Shown: positions 51,642 to 60,948, numbered from the stretch's first letter. The stretch is 64,000 nucleotides of DNA from GCA-2733415 sp964276095 (GCA_964276095.1 CAXYDR010000003.1:1674001-1738000); one strand, 5' to 3'. Translations and numbers: made by a program. The notes: generated by a model from the sequence alone, not told the origin.

Positions 51642-52796
51642 ATGAAAATAGGAATTATAGGTTCTGGTACCATGGGAAGTGGTATCGCACAAGTAGCGGC
51701 AACTTCAGGGTGTGCTGTGAAAATATATGATACTAAACAGGAAGCTTTAGATAAAAGTAAGGCTAGTTTAGAAAAAGTATTAGCAAGATTAGTTGTTAAA
51801 GGAAGAATTGATGAGACTGAAAAGGCAAGAATTCAAAGGAACATTTCTTATGTAAATACTCTAAAAGATCTAGGAGATTCAAACTTAACTATTGAAGCTA
51901 TAGTTGAGAATTTAGGGATTAAACAAAAGGTGTTTTCAGAATTGGAAACATATGTTGCTGATGATTGTATTATAGCTTCTAATACTTCTTCTTTGTCAAT
52001 TGCATCAATTGCAGCGTCTTTACAAAAACCAGAGCGTTGTGTAGGAATTCATTTCTTTAATCCAGCTCCTTTGATGAAGTTGGTTGAGGTAATTCCTGCA
52101 ATTCAAACTTCACAGGAAGTATTAGACAAAGCTACTAAGACAATATCTGATTGGAAAAAAGTTGTAGCGGTTGCTAAAGACACTCCTGGATTTATTGTGA
52201 ATCGTGTAGCGAGACCTTTTTATGGAGAAGCATTACGTATTTACGAAGAAGGAATAGCAGATTTTGTAACTATTGACTGGGCTTTAAAAAGCTTAGGTGG
52301 ATTTAGAATGGGGCCATTTGAATTAATGGATTTCATAGGGAATGATGTAAACTATACAGTTACTGAAACTGTTTTTACAGCATTTTACTTTGACCCTAGA
52401 TACAAGCCAGCTTTTACTCAAAAACGTTTTTCTGAAGCAGGATATTTAGGAAGAAAATCAGGAAGAGGATATTACGATTATTCTGAAGGAGCTGTAAAGC
52501 CTTCACCAACAGAAGATAAAGTAATTGCACAAACAATTTTTGATAGAGTGTTAATGATGCTAATTAATGAAGCAGCTGACGCTTTGTTTTTAAATGTAGC
52601 GTCTGCAACTGATATTGACAACGCTATGACTAAAGGAGTAAATTACCCTAAAGGATTATTGGCTTGGGCAGATGAGAAAGGAATTGCTTGGTGTGTAGAC
52701 AAACTAGATGCTATGTATAACGAGTATCATGAAGATCGTTACAGATGTTCTCCGTTATTACGTAAAATGAATAGAGAAGGAAAAACATTCTTTTAA
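51642..52796 (+). CDS. paaH: 3-hydroxyacyl-CoA dehydrogenase PaaH
   Basis: 384 residues. NAD-binding Rossmann motif GSGTMGSGIAQVAA (about 7-20), catalytic H-F-F-N-P segment (about 138), and the C-terminal dimerisation half (RMGPFELMDFIGNDVNY). Oxidises 3-hydroxyadipyl-CoA. Followed directly by paaI. Confidence 0.94.
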   Translation: MKIGIIGSGTMGSGIAQVAATSGCAVKIYDTKQEALDKSKASLEKVLARLVVKGRIDETEKARIQRNISYVNTLKDLGDSNLTIEAIVENLGIKQKVFSELETYVADDCIIASNTSSLSIASIAASLQKPERCVGIHFFNPAPLMKLVEVIPAIQTSQEVLDKATKTISDWKKVVAVAKDTPGFIVNRVARPFYGEALRIYEEGIADFVTIDWALKSLGGFRMGPFELMDFIGNDVNYTVTETVFTAFYFDPRYKPAFTQKRFSEAGYLGRKSGRGYYDYSEGAVKPSPTEDKVIAQTIFDRVLMMLINEAADALFLNVASATDIDNAMTKGVNYPKGLLAWADEKGIAWCVDKLDAMYNEYHEDRYRCSPLLRKMNREGKTFF

Positions 52797-52797
52797 A

Positions 52798-53202
52798 ATG
52801 ACACCAAAAGAGATTGTCCATAAAATGTATGATAACGACCCTTTTTCTAAATGGTTAGGAATTGAGATTGATCATATAGCTGAAGGTACTTGTCAGTTAT
52901 CAATGACCATTCGTAAAGAAATGCTAAATGGGTTTGGTATCGCTCATGGAGGTATTACGTATTCCATAGCAGATAGTGCATTAGCATTTGCAGCGAATAC
53001 GCATGGAAGACAATCGGTATCTATAGATACTTCAATTAATCATACGGAAACTTTAAAAGAAGGTGATAAGATTGTAGCAATAGCAAAGGAAGAATCATTG
53101 AAAAATAGATTTGGATTTTATAAAATAGAAATAAAAAGAGACGATACAATAGTGGCCTTGTTTAAAGGAACTGTTTATCGAACAAATAAAGATTGGGAAT
53201 AA
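52798..53202 (+). CDS. paaI: Hotdog thioesterase PaaI
   Basis: 134 residues. Single hotdog domain with the helix AHGGITYSIADSALAFAAN and the catalytic acidic residue in it. Removes CoA from dead-end phenylacetyl-CoA products. One base after paaH and one base before paaJ, so tightly coupled. Confidence 0.93.
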   Translation: MTPKEIVHKMYDNDPFSKWLGIEIDHIAEGTCQLSMTIRKEMLNGFGIAHGGITYSIADSALAFAANTHGRQSVSIDTSINHTETLKEGDKIVAIAKEESLKNRFGFYKIEIKRDDTIVALFKGTVYRTNKDWE

Positions 53203-53203
53203 C

Positions 53204-54418
53204 ATGAAAGAAGCATATATCATTGATGGAGTTCGTACTCCAATAGGAAAATATAAAGGAACATTATCACCTGTTAGAACAGATGATTTAGGAGCATTAG
53301 TAATTAAAGCTGTTGCGGAACGTAATCCGAACATACCTAAAGACGCTTATGAAGATGTTATTATGGGATGTGCTAATCAAGCAGGAGAAGATAATCGTAA
53401 TGTAGCCCGTATGTCATCTTTATTAGCAGGCTTGCCTCATACCGTTCCTGGTGAAACAGTTAACAGATTGTGTAGTTCAGGATTGTCTGCAATTATACAT
53501 GCTAATAGAGCAATTAAAGCAGGAGATGGGGATGTGTTTATTGCAGGTGGTGTAGAGCATATGACACGTGGACCCTTCGCTATATCTAAACCATCAAGTG
53601 GATTTGGAGGTGATTCTAAAATGTACGATACTACTTTCGGATGGCGTTTTGTGAATCCTAAGATGCACAAAATGTACGGAACAGACGGAATGGGAGTTAC
53701 CGCTGAAAATTTAGTAGAAAAATATAATATATCAAGAGAAGATCAAGATGCTTTTGCATATAGAAGTCAGATGAAAGCTACTAAAGCTCAAGAATCAGGA
53801 CGTTTAGCAAAAGAAATAGTAAATGTAGAGATTCCACAACGTAAAAAAGATCCTATCATTTTTGCAAATGATGAGTTTATAAAACCAACAACTACTCTTG
53901 CAATATTAGCAAAATTACGTGGAGCTTTCAAAAAAGAAGGTGGAAGTGTAACCGCTGGTAATGCATCTGGATTAAATGATGGTGCAGCTGCTACTATTAT
54001 TGCTTCTGAAGCTGCGGTTAAGAAATACGGGTTAAAACCAATGGCAAGAATAGTAAGTTCTGCAGTTGTTGGTGTTGAGCCAAGAATCATGGGGATTGGT
54101 CCTGTTAATGCTTCAAATAAAGCATTAGCAAAAGCTGGATTAACGATGGCTGATATGGATGTAATTGAATTAAATGAAGCATTTGCAGCACAGAGTTTAG
54201 CTTGTATCCGTGAATGGGGATTAGCTGATGATGATGCACGCATCAATCCAAACGGAGGAGCAATTGCAATTGGTCATCCATTAGGAGTAACTGGTGCAAG
54301 AATTGCATATTCGGCAGCTTTAGAATTGCAGGAAACTAATAAACGATATGCTTTAATTACTATGTGTATCGGTGTTGGTCAAGGATATGCTGCTATTATT
54401 GAAAATGTAAATTTGTAG
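53204..54418 (+). CDS. paaJ: 3-oxoadipyl-CoA/acetyl-CoA acyltransferase PaaJ
   Basis: 404 residues. Thiolase with the acylated Cys in ETVNRLCSSGLSAI (about 90), C-terminal NPNGGAIAIGHPLGVTGAR (His) and CIGVGQGYA (second Cys). Cleaves 3-oxoadipyl-CoA to succinyl-CoA and acetyl-CoA. Confidence 0.94.
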   Translation: MKEAYIIDGVRTPIGKYKGTLSPVRTDDLGALVIKAVAERNPNIPKDAYEDVIMGCANQAGEDNRNVARMSSLLAGLPHTVPGETVNRLCSSGLSAIIHANRAIKAGDGDVFIAGGVEHMTRGPFAISKPSSGFGGDSKMYDTTFGWRFVNPKMHKMYGTDGMGVTAENLVEKYNISREDQDAFAYRSQMKATKAQESGRLAKEIVNVEIPQRKKDPIIFANDEFIKPTTTLAILAKLRGAFKKEGGSVTAGNASGLNDGAAATIIASEAAVKKYGLKPMARIVSSAVVGVEPRIMGIGPVNASNKALAKAGLTMADMDVIELNEAFAAQSLACIREWGLADDDARINPNGGAIAIGHPLGVTGARIAYSAALELQETNKRYALITMCIGVGQGYAAIIENVNL

Positions 54419-54431
54419 AATCTCTTTAAAT

Positions 54432-54824
54432 ATGAAAATAGAAAGAACAGGTTTGATATTATATGTTGTAAAATATGACGAATGCGTTTTGTTTTATAAA
54501 GATATAATGAACTTAGATATTCTATTTAAAAATGAAGAGCTAACTTGTTTTGACTTTTTCGGAACCTACCTAATGGTAGAACGAGAAGATAGAAATGAAT
54601 TTTTAGAGAGTGATTTAGGAATGCCTGAAAATTTTAGTTGTTTGCGAATGAATGTCGCTAATGTAGAAGAATTTTCAGATCAACTAAAAGCAAAAGGAGT
54701 TGCTGTGAATTACCAAGAACATTCATGGGGAACTATTGCAAAATTTAAGGATCCAAATGGAAATTTAATCGCCTTTAAAGACGAAGTAGGTTTTGCTAAA
54801 CAAATAGAAGAATATAAAAAATAA
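54432..54824 (+). CDS. VOC-family (glyoxalase-like) protein
   Basis: 130 residues, one VOC domain of two beta-alpha-beta-beta-beta units (LILYVVKYDECVLFYKDIMNLDILFK and AKFKDPNGNLIAFKDE). Binds a metal in many relatives. 14 bases after paaJ, so probably part of the operon; substrate unknown. Confidence 0.8.
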   Translation: MKIERTGLILYVVKYDECVLFYKDIMNLDILFKNEELTCFDFFGTYLMVEREDRNEFLESDLGMPENFSCLRMNVANVEEFSDQLKAKGVAVNYQEHSWGTIAKFKDPNGNLIAFKDEVGFAKQIEEYKK

Positions 54825-54901
54825 CGAATACTGTATCCTAAATATCGAAGCATTTTCTGCTACAATGTTTATGATTCGGTATTCATCATTAGATATTAAA
54901 A
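54825..54901 (+). repeat. Intergenic repeat before paaZ
   Basis: CGAATACTG at the start and GATTCGGTATTCATC at the end form loose inverted arms. Same family as 48024-48117 and 58588-58662. Confidence 0.5.
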
Positions 54902-57397
54902 ATGAATAAATTAGAAAACTACATAAACGGTCACTGGGTTGCAGGAGAAGGTGATGGAACTCCAATGTTTGATTCCGTAACCGGAGAAATTATTGGCTTC
55001 TCAACTACTGCAGGATTAGATATTCCTAATGTATTACAATACGGAAGAACTAAAGGAGGAGAGAAATTACGTAAAATGACTTTTCAAGAGCGTGGGAACA
55101 TGCTTAAGACTTTGGCATTGTACCTTACAAAAAGGAAAAGAGAATTCTACGAATTAAGTTACAGATCTGGAGCAACTAAAGTTGATAGCTGGATAGATAT
55201 AGAAGGTGGTTTTGGTAATTTATTTGCCAATGCATCGTTACGTAAATTATTCCCTAACAAGCCTTTTCATGTAGAAGGAGATCCGATAGATTTATCTAAA
55301 GGAGGTCGTTTTATGGCGCATCATATTTTAGTGCCTAAAAAAGGAGTTGCTGTTCATATTAATGCTTTTAACTTTCCTATTTGGGGAATGTTAGAAAAAT
55401 GTGCAGTAAACTGGATGGCAGGTATGCCAGCAGTAGTATTGCCTGCACCACAAACAGCTTATTTAACTGAAGCAGTAGTTAGAGTGATTGTAGATTCAGG
55501 TATTTTACCAGAAGGAGCTTTACAGTTATTGAGTGGTATGACTAAAAATATTTTAGATACTGTAGACTCTCAAGATGTAGTAACCTTTACAGGTTCTGCA
55601 CATACTGGACGTATTTTAAAAGCACATCCAAGATTATTGCAAGAAGCGGTTCCGTTTACTATGGAAGCAGATTCTTTAAATTGCTCTATTCTTGGTAAAG
55701 ATGCTGTTCCTGGAACTCCTGAATTTGATTTATTCGTAAAGGAAGTTCGTAAAGAAATGACGGTAAAAACAGGACAGAAATGTACTGCTATTCGTCGTAT
55801 TATGGTTCCAGAAAATTTAGTAGAAGATGTTCAAATAGCTTTAGGAAAGCAATTGGATAAAGTAACTATTGGTGATCCTCGATTAAAAGAGGTTCGTATG
55901 GGAGCGCTAGTAAGTAAAGCACAAGTACAGAGTGTTAAAGATCAGGTAGCTAAATTATCAAAAACTGCACAGATAGTATATGGTGATTTGGATACAGTAG
56001 ATGTTGTTGGAGCTGATGCTGAAAAAGGAGCTTTTATGAAGCCTATTTTAATGCGCGAAGACAATCCGTTTACAAATACTGCGGTTCATGAATTAGAAGC
56101 ATTTGGACCTGTCAGTACAATAATGCCTTATAAAGATTTAGATGAAGCAATTACTTTAGCTCAAATGGGTAAAGGGTCGTTAGTGTCTTCTATATTTACG
56201 TATGATGATAAAATTGCTAGTGATTATATCGTTGAAGCTGCTTCACATCACGGTCGTATTTTAGTTGGAAACAGAGAAAATGCAAAAGTAAGTACAGGTC
56301 ATGGTTCTCCATTACCACAGTTGACTCACGGTGGTCCAGGTAGAGCTGGAGGAGGTGAAGAAATGGGTGGAATGCGTGGTGTAAAACATTACATGCAACG
56401 TTGTGCTATTCAAGGAACTCCAACAACTTTAACAGAAGTTACAGGGATTTATCAACCTAATGCAGATTATAAAGAAACGGACAAGCATCCGTTTGCTTAT
56501 CATTGGGAAGATATCAAACCAGGGATGTCGTTAAAAACACATAACCGTACTGTTACAGATACTGATATAATCAACTTCGGAAATTTAACTTGGGATCATT
56601 TTTATGCCCATACAGATATCACTTCTTTAGAAGGAAGTATTTTTGAAAAACGTACAGCGCATGGATATTTCATAATTGCAGCAGCAGCTGGATTATTTGT
56701 ATATCCTAATAAAGGACCTGTAGCAGCAAATTATGGTTTAGAAGAATGTAGATTCTTACGTCCTATTTATCATAACGATACTATTTATGTGCGTTTGACA
56801 TGTAAAGAATGTGTTGATCGTGATTCTAGAGGAACAGAATTACCTAGTGGAATTGTAAAATGGTTTGTTGAGGTTTTTGATCAAGATGATGAATTAGTTG
56901 CAGTAGCGACTATTTTAACGATGGTTCAAAAGAAAAGCCCATTCTTAGATATTAATAAAAAGACTATTTCAGGTTACTTGAATAAGTTATCAGAAGATGC
57001 TAAACCAGAATGGGGAACTATGAGTGCTCAGGAAATGGTAGAACATTTAGAATATTCATTAAGAGTTGCGTCTGGAGAAGTTCAGGATTTTGAAATTGAA
57101 ACACCAGAGAAAATTTTAGAGCAAGTACATGAGTCTTTATATACACATATTGCAATGCCTAAAAATTATAAAGCACCTGTTGTGTTACAAGATAGATTAG
57201 CAGAAATGCAATATCAAAACTTAGCAGAAGCAAAAGTGAAATTGATGGAAGCATATGAAACTTTTGAATTGTACTTCAAAGAAAACCCAGATACAGTAAC
57301 GAAAAATGCTGTTTTTGGAATGTTGAATAAATTTGAATGGAACTTAACACATACGAAGCATTTTAACCATCATTTTGAACAATTTGGTTTGCTTTAA
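54902..57397 (+). CDS. paaZ: PaaZ bifunctional enzyme with extra C-terminal domain
   Basis: 831 residues, about 150 longer than E. coli PaaZ. Aldehyde dehydrogenase domain (about 1-515; catalytic Glu in FTMEADSLN, Cys in TGQKCTAIRR), MaoC-like hydratase (about 530-675; YAHTDITSLEGSIF), then an extra about 155-residue domain (WGTMSAQEMVEHLEYSLR, LTHTKHFNHHFEQFGLL) with the pattern of DUF1569/DinB-like bundles. It opens the oxepin-CoA ring and oxidises the aldehyde formed. Confidence 0.94.
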   Translation: MNKLENYINGHWVAGEGDGTPMFDSVTGEIIGFSTTAGLDIPNVLQYGRTKGGEKLRKMTFQERGNMLKTLALYLTKRKREFYELSYRSGATKVDSWIDIEGGFGNLFANASLRKLFPNKPFHVEGDPIDLSKGGRFMAHHILVPKKGVAVHINAFNFPIWGMLEKCAVNWMAGMPAVVLPAPQTAYLTEAVVRVIVDSGILPEGALQLLSGMTKNILDTVDSQDVVTFTGSAHTGRILKAHPRLLQEAVPFTMEADSLNCSILGKDAVPGTPEFDLFVKEVRKEMTVKTGQKCTAIRRIMVPENLVEDVQIALGKQLDKVTIGDPRLKEVRMGALVSKAQVQSVKDQVAKLSKTAQIVYGDLDTVDVVGADAEKGAFMKPILMREDNPFTNTAVHELEAFGPVSTIMPYKDLDEAITLAQMGKGSLVSSIFTYDDKIASDYIVEAASHHGRILVGNRENAKVSTGHGSPLPQLTHGGPGRAGGGEEMGGMRGVKHYMQRCAIQGTPTTLTEVTGIYQPNADYKETDKHPFAYHWEDIKPGMSLKTHNRTVTDTDIINFGNLTWDHFYAHTDITSLEGSIFEKRTAHGYFIIAAAAGLFVYPNKGPVAANYGLEECRFLRPIYHNDTIYVRLTCKECVDRDSRGTELPSGIVKWFVEVFDQDDELVAVATILTMVQKKSPFLDINKKTISGYLNKLSEDAKPEWGTMSAQEMVEHLEYSLRVASGEVQDFEIETPEKILEQVHESLYTHIAMPKNYKAPVVLQDRLAEMQYQNLAEAKVKLMEAYETFELYFKENPDTVTKNAVFGMLNKFEWNLTHTKHFNHHFEQFGLL

Positions 57398-57423
57398 AAA
57401 TGAAATATTATAATGAAAGTCAT

Positions 57424-57440
57424 CGCGCATTTATTGCGCG
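57424..57440 (+). promoter_or_regulatory. Hairpin before the GIY-YIG gene
   Basis: CGCGCA-TTTAT-TGCGCG, enclosed by GAAAG/CTTTC. 32 bases before the ATG at 57472. Confidence 0.45.
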
Positions 57441-57471
57441 AACGCTTTCAATGATTTCTAATATTATTTAG

Positions 57472-57756
57472 ATGCCTAAGAAGTATTATACATACATTCT
57501 AACACATGAAAGGAATCATATTTTTTATGTTGGAATAACGAATAATATTGAAAGGAGAATATCAGAACATAAGGAAAGTACACATGGAACTCATGTTGGT
57601 CGTTATAATATTAAAAAGTTAGTCTACTTTGAAGAGCATTCCGATGTGAGAATAGCTATCAAAAGAGAAAAGACTATAAAGAAATGGAAAAGAGAATGGA
57701 AGGTTAATATTATCACAGAACAAAATCCAGAGTGGTTGGATTTAAGTGATAAATAG
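57472..57756 (+). CDS. GIY-YIG nuclease-domain protein
   Basis: 94 residues, the whole being one GIY-YIG domain: Y-x-Y-I-L (residues 6-9), VGITNNIERRISEHK (the R of the active site at about 30), EE segment and a terminal helix. UvrC-like excision fold, but stand-alone as in the URI/YhbQ group. Gene sits between paaZ and the second crotonase, an unusual place; it is probably a passenger. Confidence 0.88.
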   Translation: MPKKYYTYILTHERNHIFYVGITNNIERRISEHKESTHGTHVGRYNIKKLVYFEEHSDVRIAIKREKTIKKWKREWKVNIITEQNPEWLDLSDK

Positions 57757-57793
57757 GATCTTTCTAAATATAATTAGAAATAAATAGCAACCG

Positions 57794-57814
57794 AATCCGC
57801 AACAAGTGCGGATT
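57794..57814 (+). promoter_or_regulatory. Hairpin before the second crotonase gene
   Basis: AATCCGCA-ACAAG-TGCGGATT, 15 bases before the ATG at 57830. Confidence 0.5.
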
Positions 57815-57829
57815 GACATATTAAAAGCA

Positions 57830-58582
57830 ATGACAGCACCATACGTAAAACAAAGCATAGAAAATGGAGTAGGAACAATTGAGTTTTTCCATCCAGCACA
57901 TAATTCATTACCAGGAGATATTTTAGCGCAGTTAGCTGATGCAATTACTGCAGCAGGAACCAATGATGCTATAAAAGTAGTTGTATTAAAAAGTGGAGGA
58001 GCACGTACTTTCTGTGCAGGAGCTAGTTTTAAAGAATTAATGACAATTAACGATGCAGAAACAGGAAAAGTGTTCTTTTCGGGGTTTGCTAATGTAATTA
58101 ACGCAATGCGTAAATGTCCAAAGTTTATTATCGGACGTGTACAAGGGAAAACCGTAGGAGGAGGAGTAGGAATTGCTTCTGCTACTGATTATTGTATGGC
58201 TTCTAAATTTGCTTCTATTAAATTAAGCGAATTAAACATTGGTATCGGGCCATTTGTTGTTGGACCAGCAGTAGAACGTAAATTAGGTTTAACAGGAATG
58301 TCACAAATTGCTATTGATGCAAATACATTTTATTCAGCTGAGTGGGCACAAGCTAAAGGTTTGTATACGCAAGTGTATGAGTCTACAGAAGAATTAGATG
58401 AAGCAGTAAAAGCATTTGCTGAAAACTTATGTACTTATAATCCAGAAGCAATGATGGAAATGAAAAAGATCATGTGGGCAGGAACAGAACACTGGGATAC
58501 TTTATTAGCGGAAAGAGCAATTATTTCGGGTAGATTAGTATTGTCTGATTTCACAAAAGAGACTCTTAAGAGATTTAAGTAA
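57830..58582 (+). CDS. Enoyl-CoA hydratase/isomerase family protein (paa)
   Basis: 250 residues from ATG 57830; an upstream in-frame GTG at 57806 lies inside the hairpin and is less likely. Crotonase fold with RTFCAGASFKELM and QGKTVGGGVGIASATDYCMASKFA. Probably PaaF-like (hydrating 2,3-dehydroadipyl-CoA) given that the other crotonase resembles PaaG. Confidence 0.8.
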   Translation: MTAPYVKQSIENGVGTIEFFHPAHNSLPGDILAQLADAITAAGTNDAIKVVVLKSGGARTFCAGASFKELMTINDAETGKVFFSGFANVINAMRKCPKFIIGRVQGKTVGGGVGIASATDYCMASKFASIKLSELNIGIGPFVVGPAVERKLGLTGMSQIAIDANTFYSAEWAQAKGLYTQVYESTEELDEAVKAFAENLCTYNPEAMMEMKKIMWAGTEHWDTLLAERAIISGRLVLSDFTKETLKRFK

Positions 58583-58587
58583 AAATA

Positions 58588-58662
58588 AGGAATATTAAAC
58601 ACCGAATAATGAAGTGTTTCCATTTCATCATTCGGTGTTTTTTGTTCTATATTCAACATTCA
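58588..58662 (+). terminator. Terminator-like hairpin / intergenic repeat
   Basis: AACACCGAATAATGAA (58598-58613) pairs with TTCATCATTCGGTGTT (58624-58639; one mismatch), followed by a T-run to about 58642. Also a copy of the AATACCGAA repeat family. It would attenuate transcription before paaY. Confidence 0.6.
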
Positions 58663-58663
58663 T

Positions 58664-59260
58664 ATGATATATTCATTTAAAGGATTCGTTCCTGTAGTTC
58701 ATGAAACTAGTTTTGTACATCCTTTAGCAGCTGTTATAGGAAACGTTATTATTGGTAAGAACTGTTACATAGGGCCTGGAGCTGCTATTCGTGGAGATTG
58801 GGGAGAGATTATTTTAGAAGATGGAGTAAATGTACAAGAAAATTGCACCGTACACATGTTTCCAGGGAAATCGATTGCGCTAAAGGAGTCTGCTCATATT
58901 GGTCATGGAGCTATTATCCATGGCGCAAATTTGGGGAGAAATTGTATGATAGGGATGAACTCTGTTATTATGGATGATGCGGTTATTGGTGATGAATGTA
59001 TCGTTGGCGCAATGGCTTTTGTAAAGGCAAACGCTGTATTTGAAAAGCGTCAATTAATAGTTGGTAATCCAGCGAAAGCAATAAAAGAGGTTTCTGAAGA
59101 AATGATAGGATGGAAAACCAAAGGAACTCAATTGTATCAAACATTACCTGCTGATTGTCATGAAACCATGAAAGAGGTAGAGCCTTTAAGAGAAATCCCA
59201 AAAGACAGACCTACTCAAGAAGATTTTTATAAAACTTTAAATGAATTTTTGAAGAAATGA
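58664..59260 (+). CDS. paaY: PaaY-like hexapeptide-repeat protein
   Basis: 198 residues. Left-handed beta-helix hexapeptide repeats (VIGNVIIGKNCYIGPGAAI...) with the three zinc-binding histidine positions of gamma-carbonic-anhydrase-like proteins (HMFPGKS, HIGHG). PaaY in E. coli is a thioesterase acting on ring-hydroxylated CoA. Its end overlaps the next gene by four bases. Confidence 0.9.
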   Translation: MIYSFKGFVPVVHETSFVHPLAAVIGNVIIGKNCYIGPGAAIRGDWGEIILEDGVNVQENCTVHMFPGKSIALKESAHIGHGAIIHGANLGRNCMIGMNSVIMDDAVIGDECIVGAMAFVKANAVFEKRQLIVGNPAKAIKEVSEEMIGWKTKGTQLYQTLPADCHETMKEVEPLREIPKDRPTQEDFYKTLNEFLKK

Positions 59261-59799
59261 TGCCCAACCAACCAATAGAAACCGAACGCCTTATTTTAAG
59301 AGAAGTACTTACTACGGATGTAGAAGGAATGTTTGAGTTAGATTCCAATCCTGAAGTGCATAAGTATTTGGGTAATAAGCCTATTACAAAAAAAGACCAA
59401 GCTGTAAAAGCTATTGAATTTCTTCAACAACAATATAAAGAAAGAGGAACCGCAAGATGGGCAGTGATCCATAAAGAAACAAACGAGTTTATGGGCTGGT
59501 CTGGAATAAAATACATTACAGAAGCTGAGCAAATGAATGAGGTTTATAATGTATATGAATTAGGCTATCGTTTCATGCCAAAGTTTTGGGGTAAAGGGTA
59601 TGCAACCGAAGCAGCTCAAGCTTGGGTAGATTATGCATTTAATGAAATGAAAATCAAAAGTTTTTACGCAGCAGCAGATGTTCCAAATAAAGGTTCTGTA
59701 AATGTGTTGCAAAAAGTAGGTTTTAAAATTACGGGTGAATTTCTTTTTGAGTTTGAAGATATAAAGGAACAATGTTATTGGTTAGAACAACATAGATAA
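59257..59799 (+). CDS. GNAT N-acetyltransferase
   Basis: 180 residues. RimJ/RimL-like GNAT fold: TERLILREV at the start, YRFMPKFWGKGYATEAAQAW (acetyl-CoA binding, R-x-x-G-x-G/A-like) and GSVNVLQKVGF near the end. Overlaps paaY by 4 bases (ATGA). Substrate unknown. Confidence 0.9.
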   Translation: MMPNQPIETERLILREVLTTDVEGMFELDSNPEVHKYLGNKPITKKDQAVKAIEFLQQQYKERGTARWAVIHKETNEFMGWSGIKYITEAEQMNEVYNVYELGYRFMPKFWGKGYATEAAQAWVDYAFNEMKIKSFYAAADVPNKGSVNVLQKVGFKITGEFLFEFEDIKEQCYWLEQHR

Positions 59800-60362
59800 T
59801 GACTTTACAAGAGTTAGATATTGATATAGAAAAAGTGAATCACAGTATGGCTTCACGTGCTAAAGCTGTGACTTTGGTAATTAATCATATTGAAACTCTA
59901 CCAGAGTTAATAGAGAAGGCTTTTAGTACCGATAAAAATCATTATAAATATTGTTGGTGGCTGGAATTTTTAAATAGGCAACATATAGAAATACTTTGCC
60001 CGTTTATGATAAGTGTTTTATCAGGAGCTACTCATTTAACCAATGATTCAGCTATTCGTCCTATAGCAAAAATAATAGAAAATTTCGCATTGAATTATTA
60101 CTCTAAACAACCTAATATAATAGTGCAACAAATGATGACGCCTTTAATCAGGGAAAAAATGGTTGAATTAGGGTTTCAATGGCTAATAGATGATACAATA
60201 AAAGTAGCCCCAAGGGCTTATTCTATGACTAGTTTGTTTCAATTAGGGAAAGATGTTGATTGGGTACACCCAGAACTTAAGTTGGTGATTGAACAGAATT
60301 ATACTTCAGAAAGTGCAGCTTATAAAGCAAGAGCTAGAATGATACTGAATAAATTGAAATAA
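59799..60362 (+). CDS. Helical unknown protein
   Basis: 187 residues, all helical (IEKVNHSMASRAKAVTLVINHIETL...), HEAT-repeat-like, no signal or membrane segment. The ATG overlaps the GNAT stop by one base, so they are coupled. No function assigned. Confidence 0.7.
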   Translation: MTLQELDIDIEKVNHSMASRAKAVTLVINHIETLPELIEKAFSTDKNHYKYCWWLEFLNRQHIEILCPFMISVLSGATHLTNDSAIRPIAKIIENFALNYYSKQPNIIVQQMMTPLIREKMVELGFQWLIDDTIKVAPRAYSMTSLFQLGKDVDWVHPELKLVIEQNYTSESAAYKARARMILNKLK

Positions 60363-60383
60363 GTTAGATTTTAATTAAAGAGA

Positions 60384-60465
60384 TGTCATTCCGATTGGAT
60401 GCGAGGAATCTCAACTTGGATTCTGATATTTCTCGACGCTTATTCTTCGCTTTGTCGAAATGACA
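60384..60465. repeat. Dispersed palindromic repeat, 82 bp
   Basis: TGTCATTCCGA at the left and TGTCGAAATGACA at the right face each other, i.e. the pair has inverted orientation. GAGGAATCTCA and TTTCTCGACG lie within. Same family as 44267-44383 and 63107-63134. Confidence 0.65.
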
Positions 60466-60471
60466 AAGCAA

Positions 60472-60948
60472 TTATGAATCTAACAAGTGAGATAAATCCA
60501 ATTGATTGGTTTGTTTACTCGTGGAAAGCGTAATAAGACTTTGTACACTTCCTAAATAAGGAAGTAAAGTTAATTTGGTAATGATGAATTTTTCATAGGC
60601 TTCAATATCTTCTACTACTAATTTAAGTAAGTAATCAAAATTTCCACTTACACGATGACATTCAATTACTTCAGGGAAACTGTTAATCTCTTTCACAAAT
60701 TTTTCTAAGTAACTTCTGGTATGTCCTTGAAGCGTAATACCAATAAAAACAATCTGTTTCAGTCCTATTTTATTTTGATTCAATACTGCTACGTATTTAT
60801 CAATATAATTTTCTTTTTCTAACTTTTTGATACGCTCAAAAATAGGAGTGGTAGATAAGCCTAAACTTTCAGCAATACTTTTAACCGTACGATTTGAATC
60901 CTCTTGTAGTAGTTTTAAAATTTTATGATCGATCTGGTCTAATTTCAT
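60472..60948 (-). CDS. Lrp/AsnC-family regulator
   Basis: 158 residues from ATG 60948 (a TTG upstream would add eight residues). N-terminal helix-turn-helix (KILKLLQEDSNRTVKSIAESLGLSTTPIFERIKKLE, about 7-42) and a C-terminal RAM sensor domain (ITLQGHTRSYLEKFVKEI...). Divergent from the 2-oxo acid dehydrogenase E2 gene, so a regulator of amino-acid or branched-chain catabolism is a fair inference. Confidence 0.92.
   Translation of the reverse strand: MKLDQIDHKILKLLQEDSNRTVKSIAESLGLSTTPIFERIKKLEKENYIDKYVAVLNQNKIGLKQIVFIGITLQGHTRSYLEKFVKEINSFPEVIECHRVSGNFDYLLKLVVEDIEAYEKFIITKLTLLPYLGSVQSLITLSTSKQTNQLDLSHLLDS

Noticed and set aside
53788..54246. Long minus-strand frame within paaJ
   Set aside because: Shadow of thiolase codons; the plus strand is an intact thiolase.
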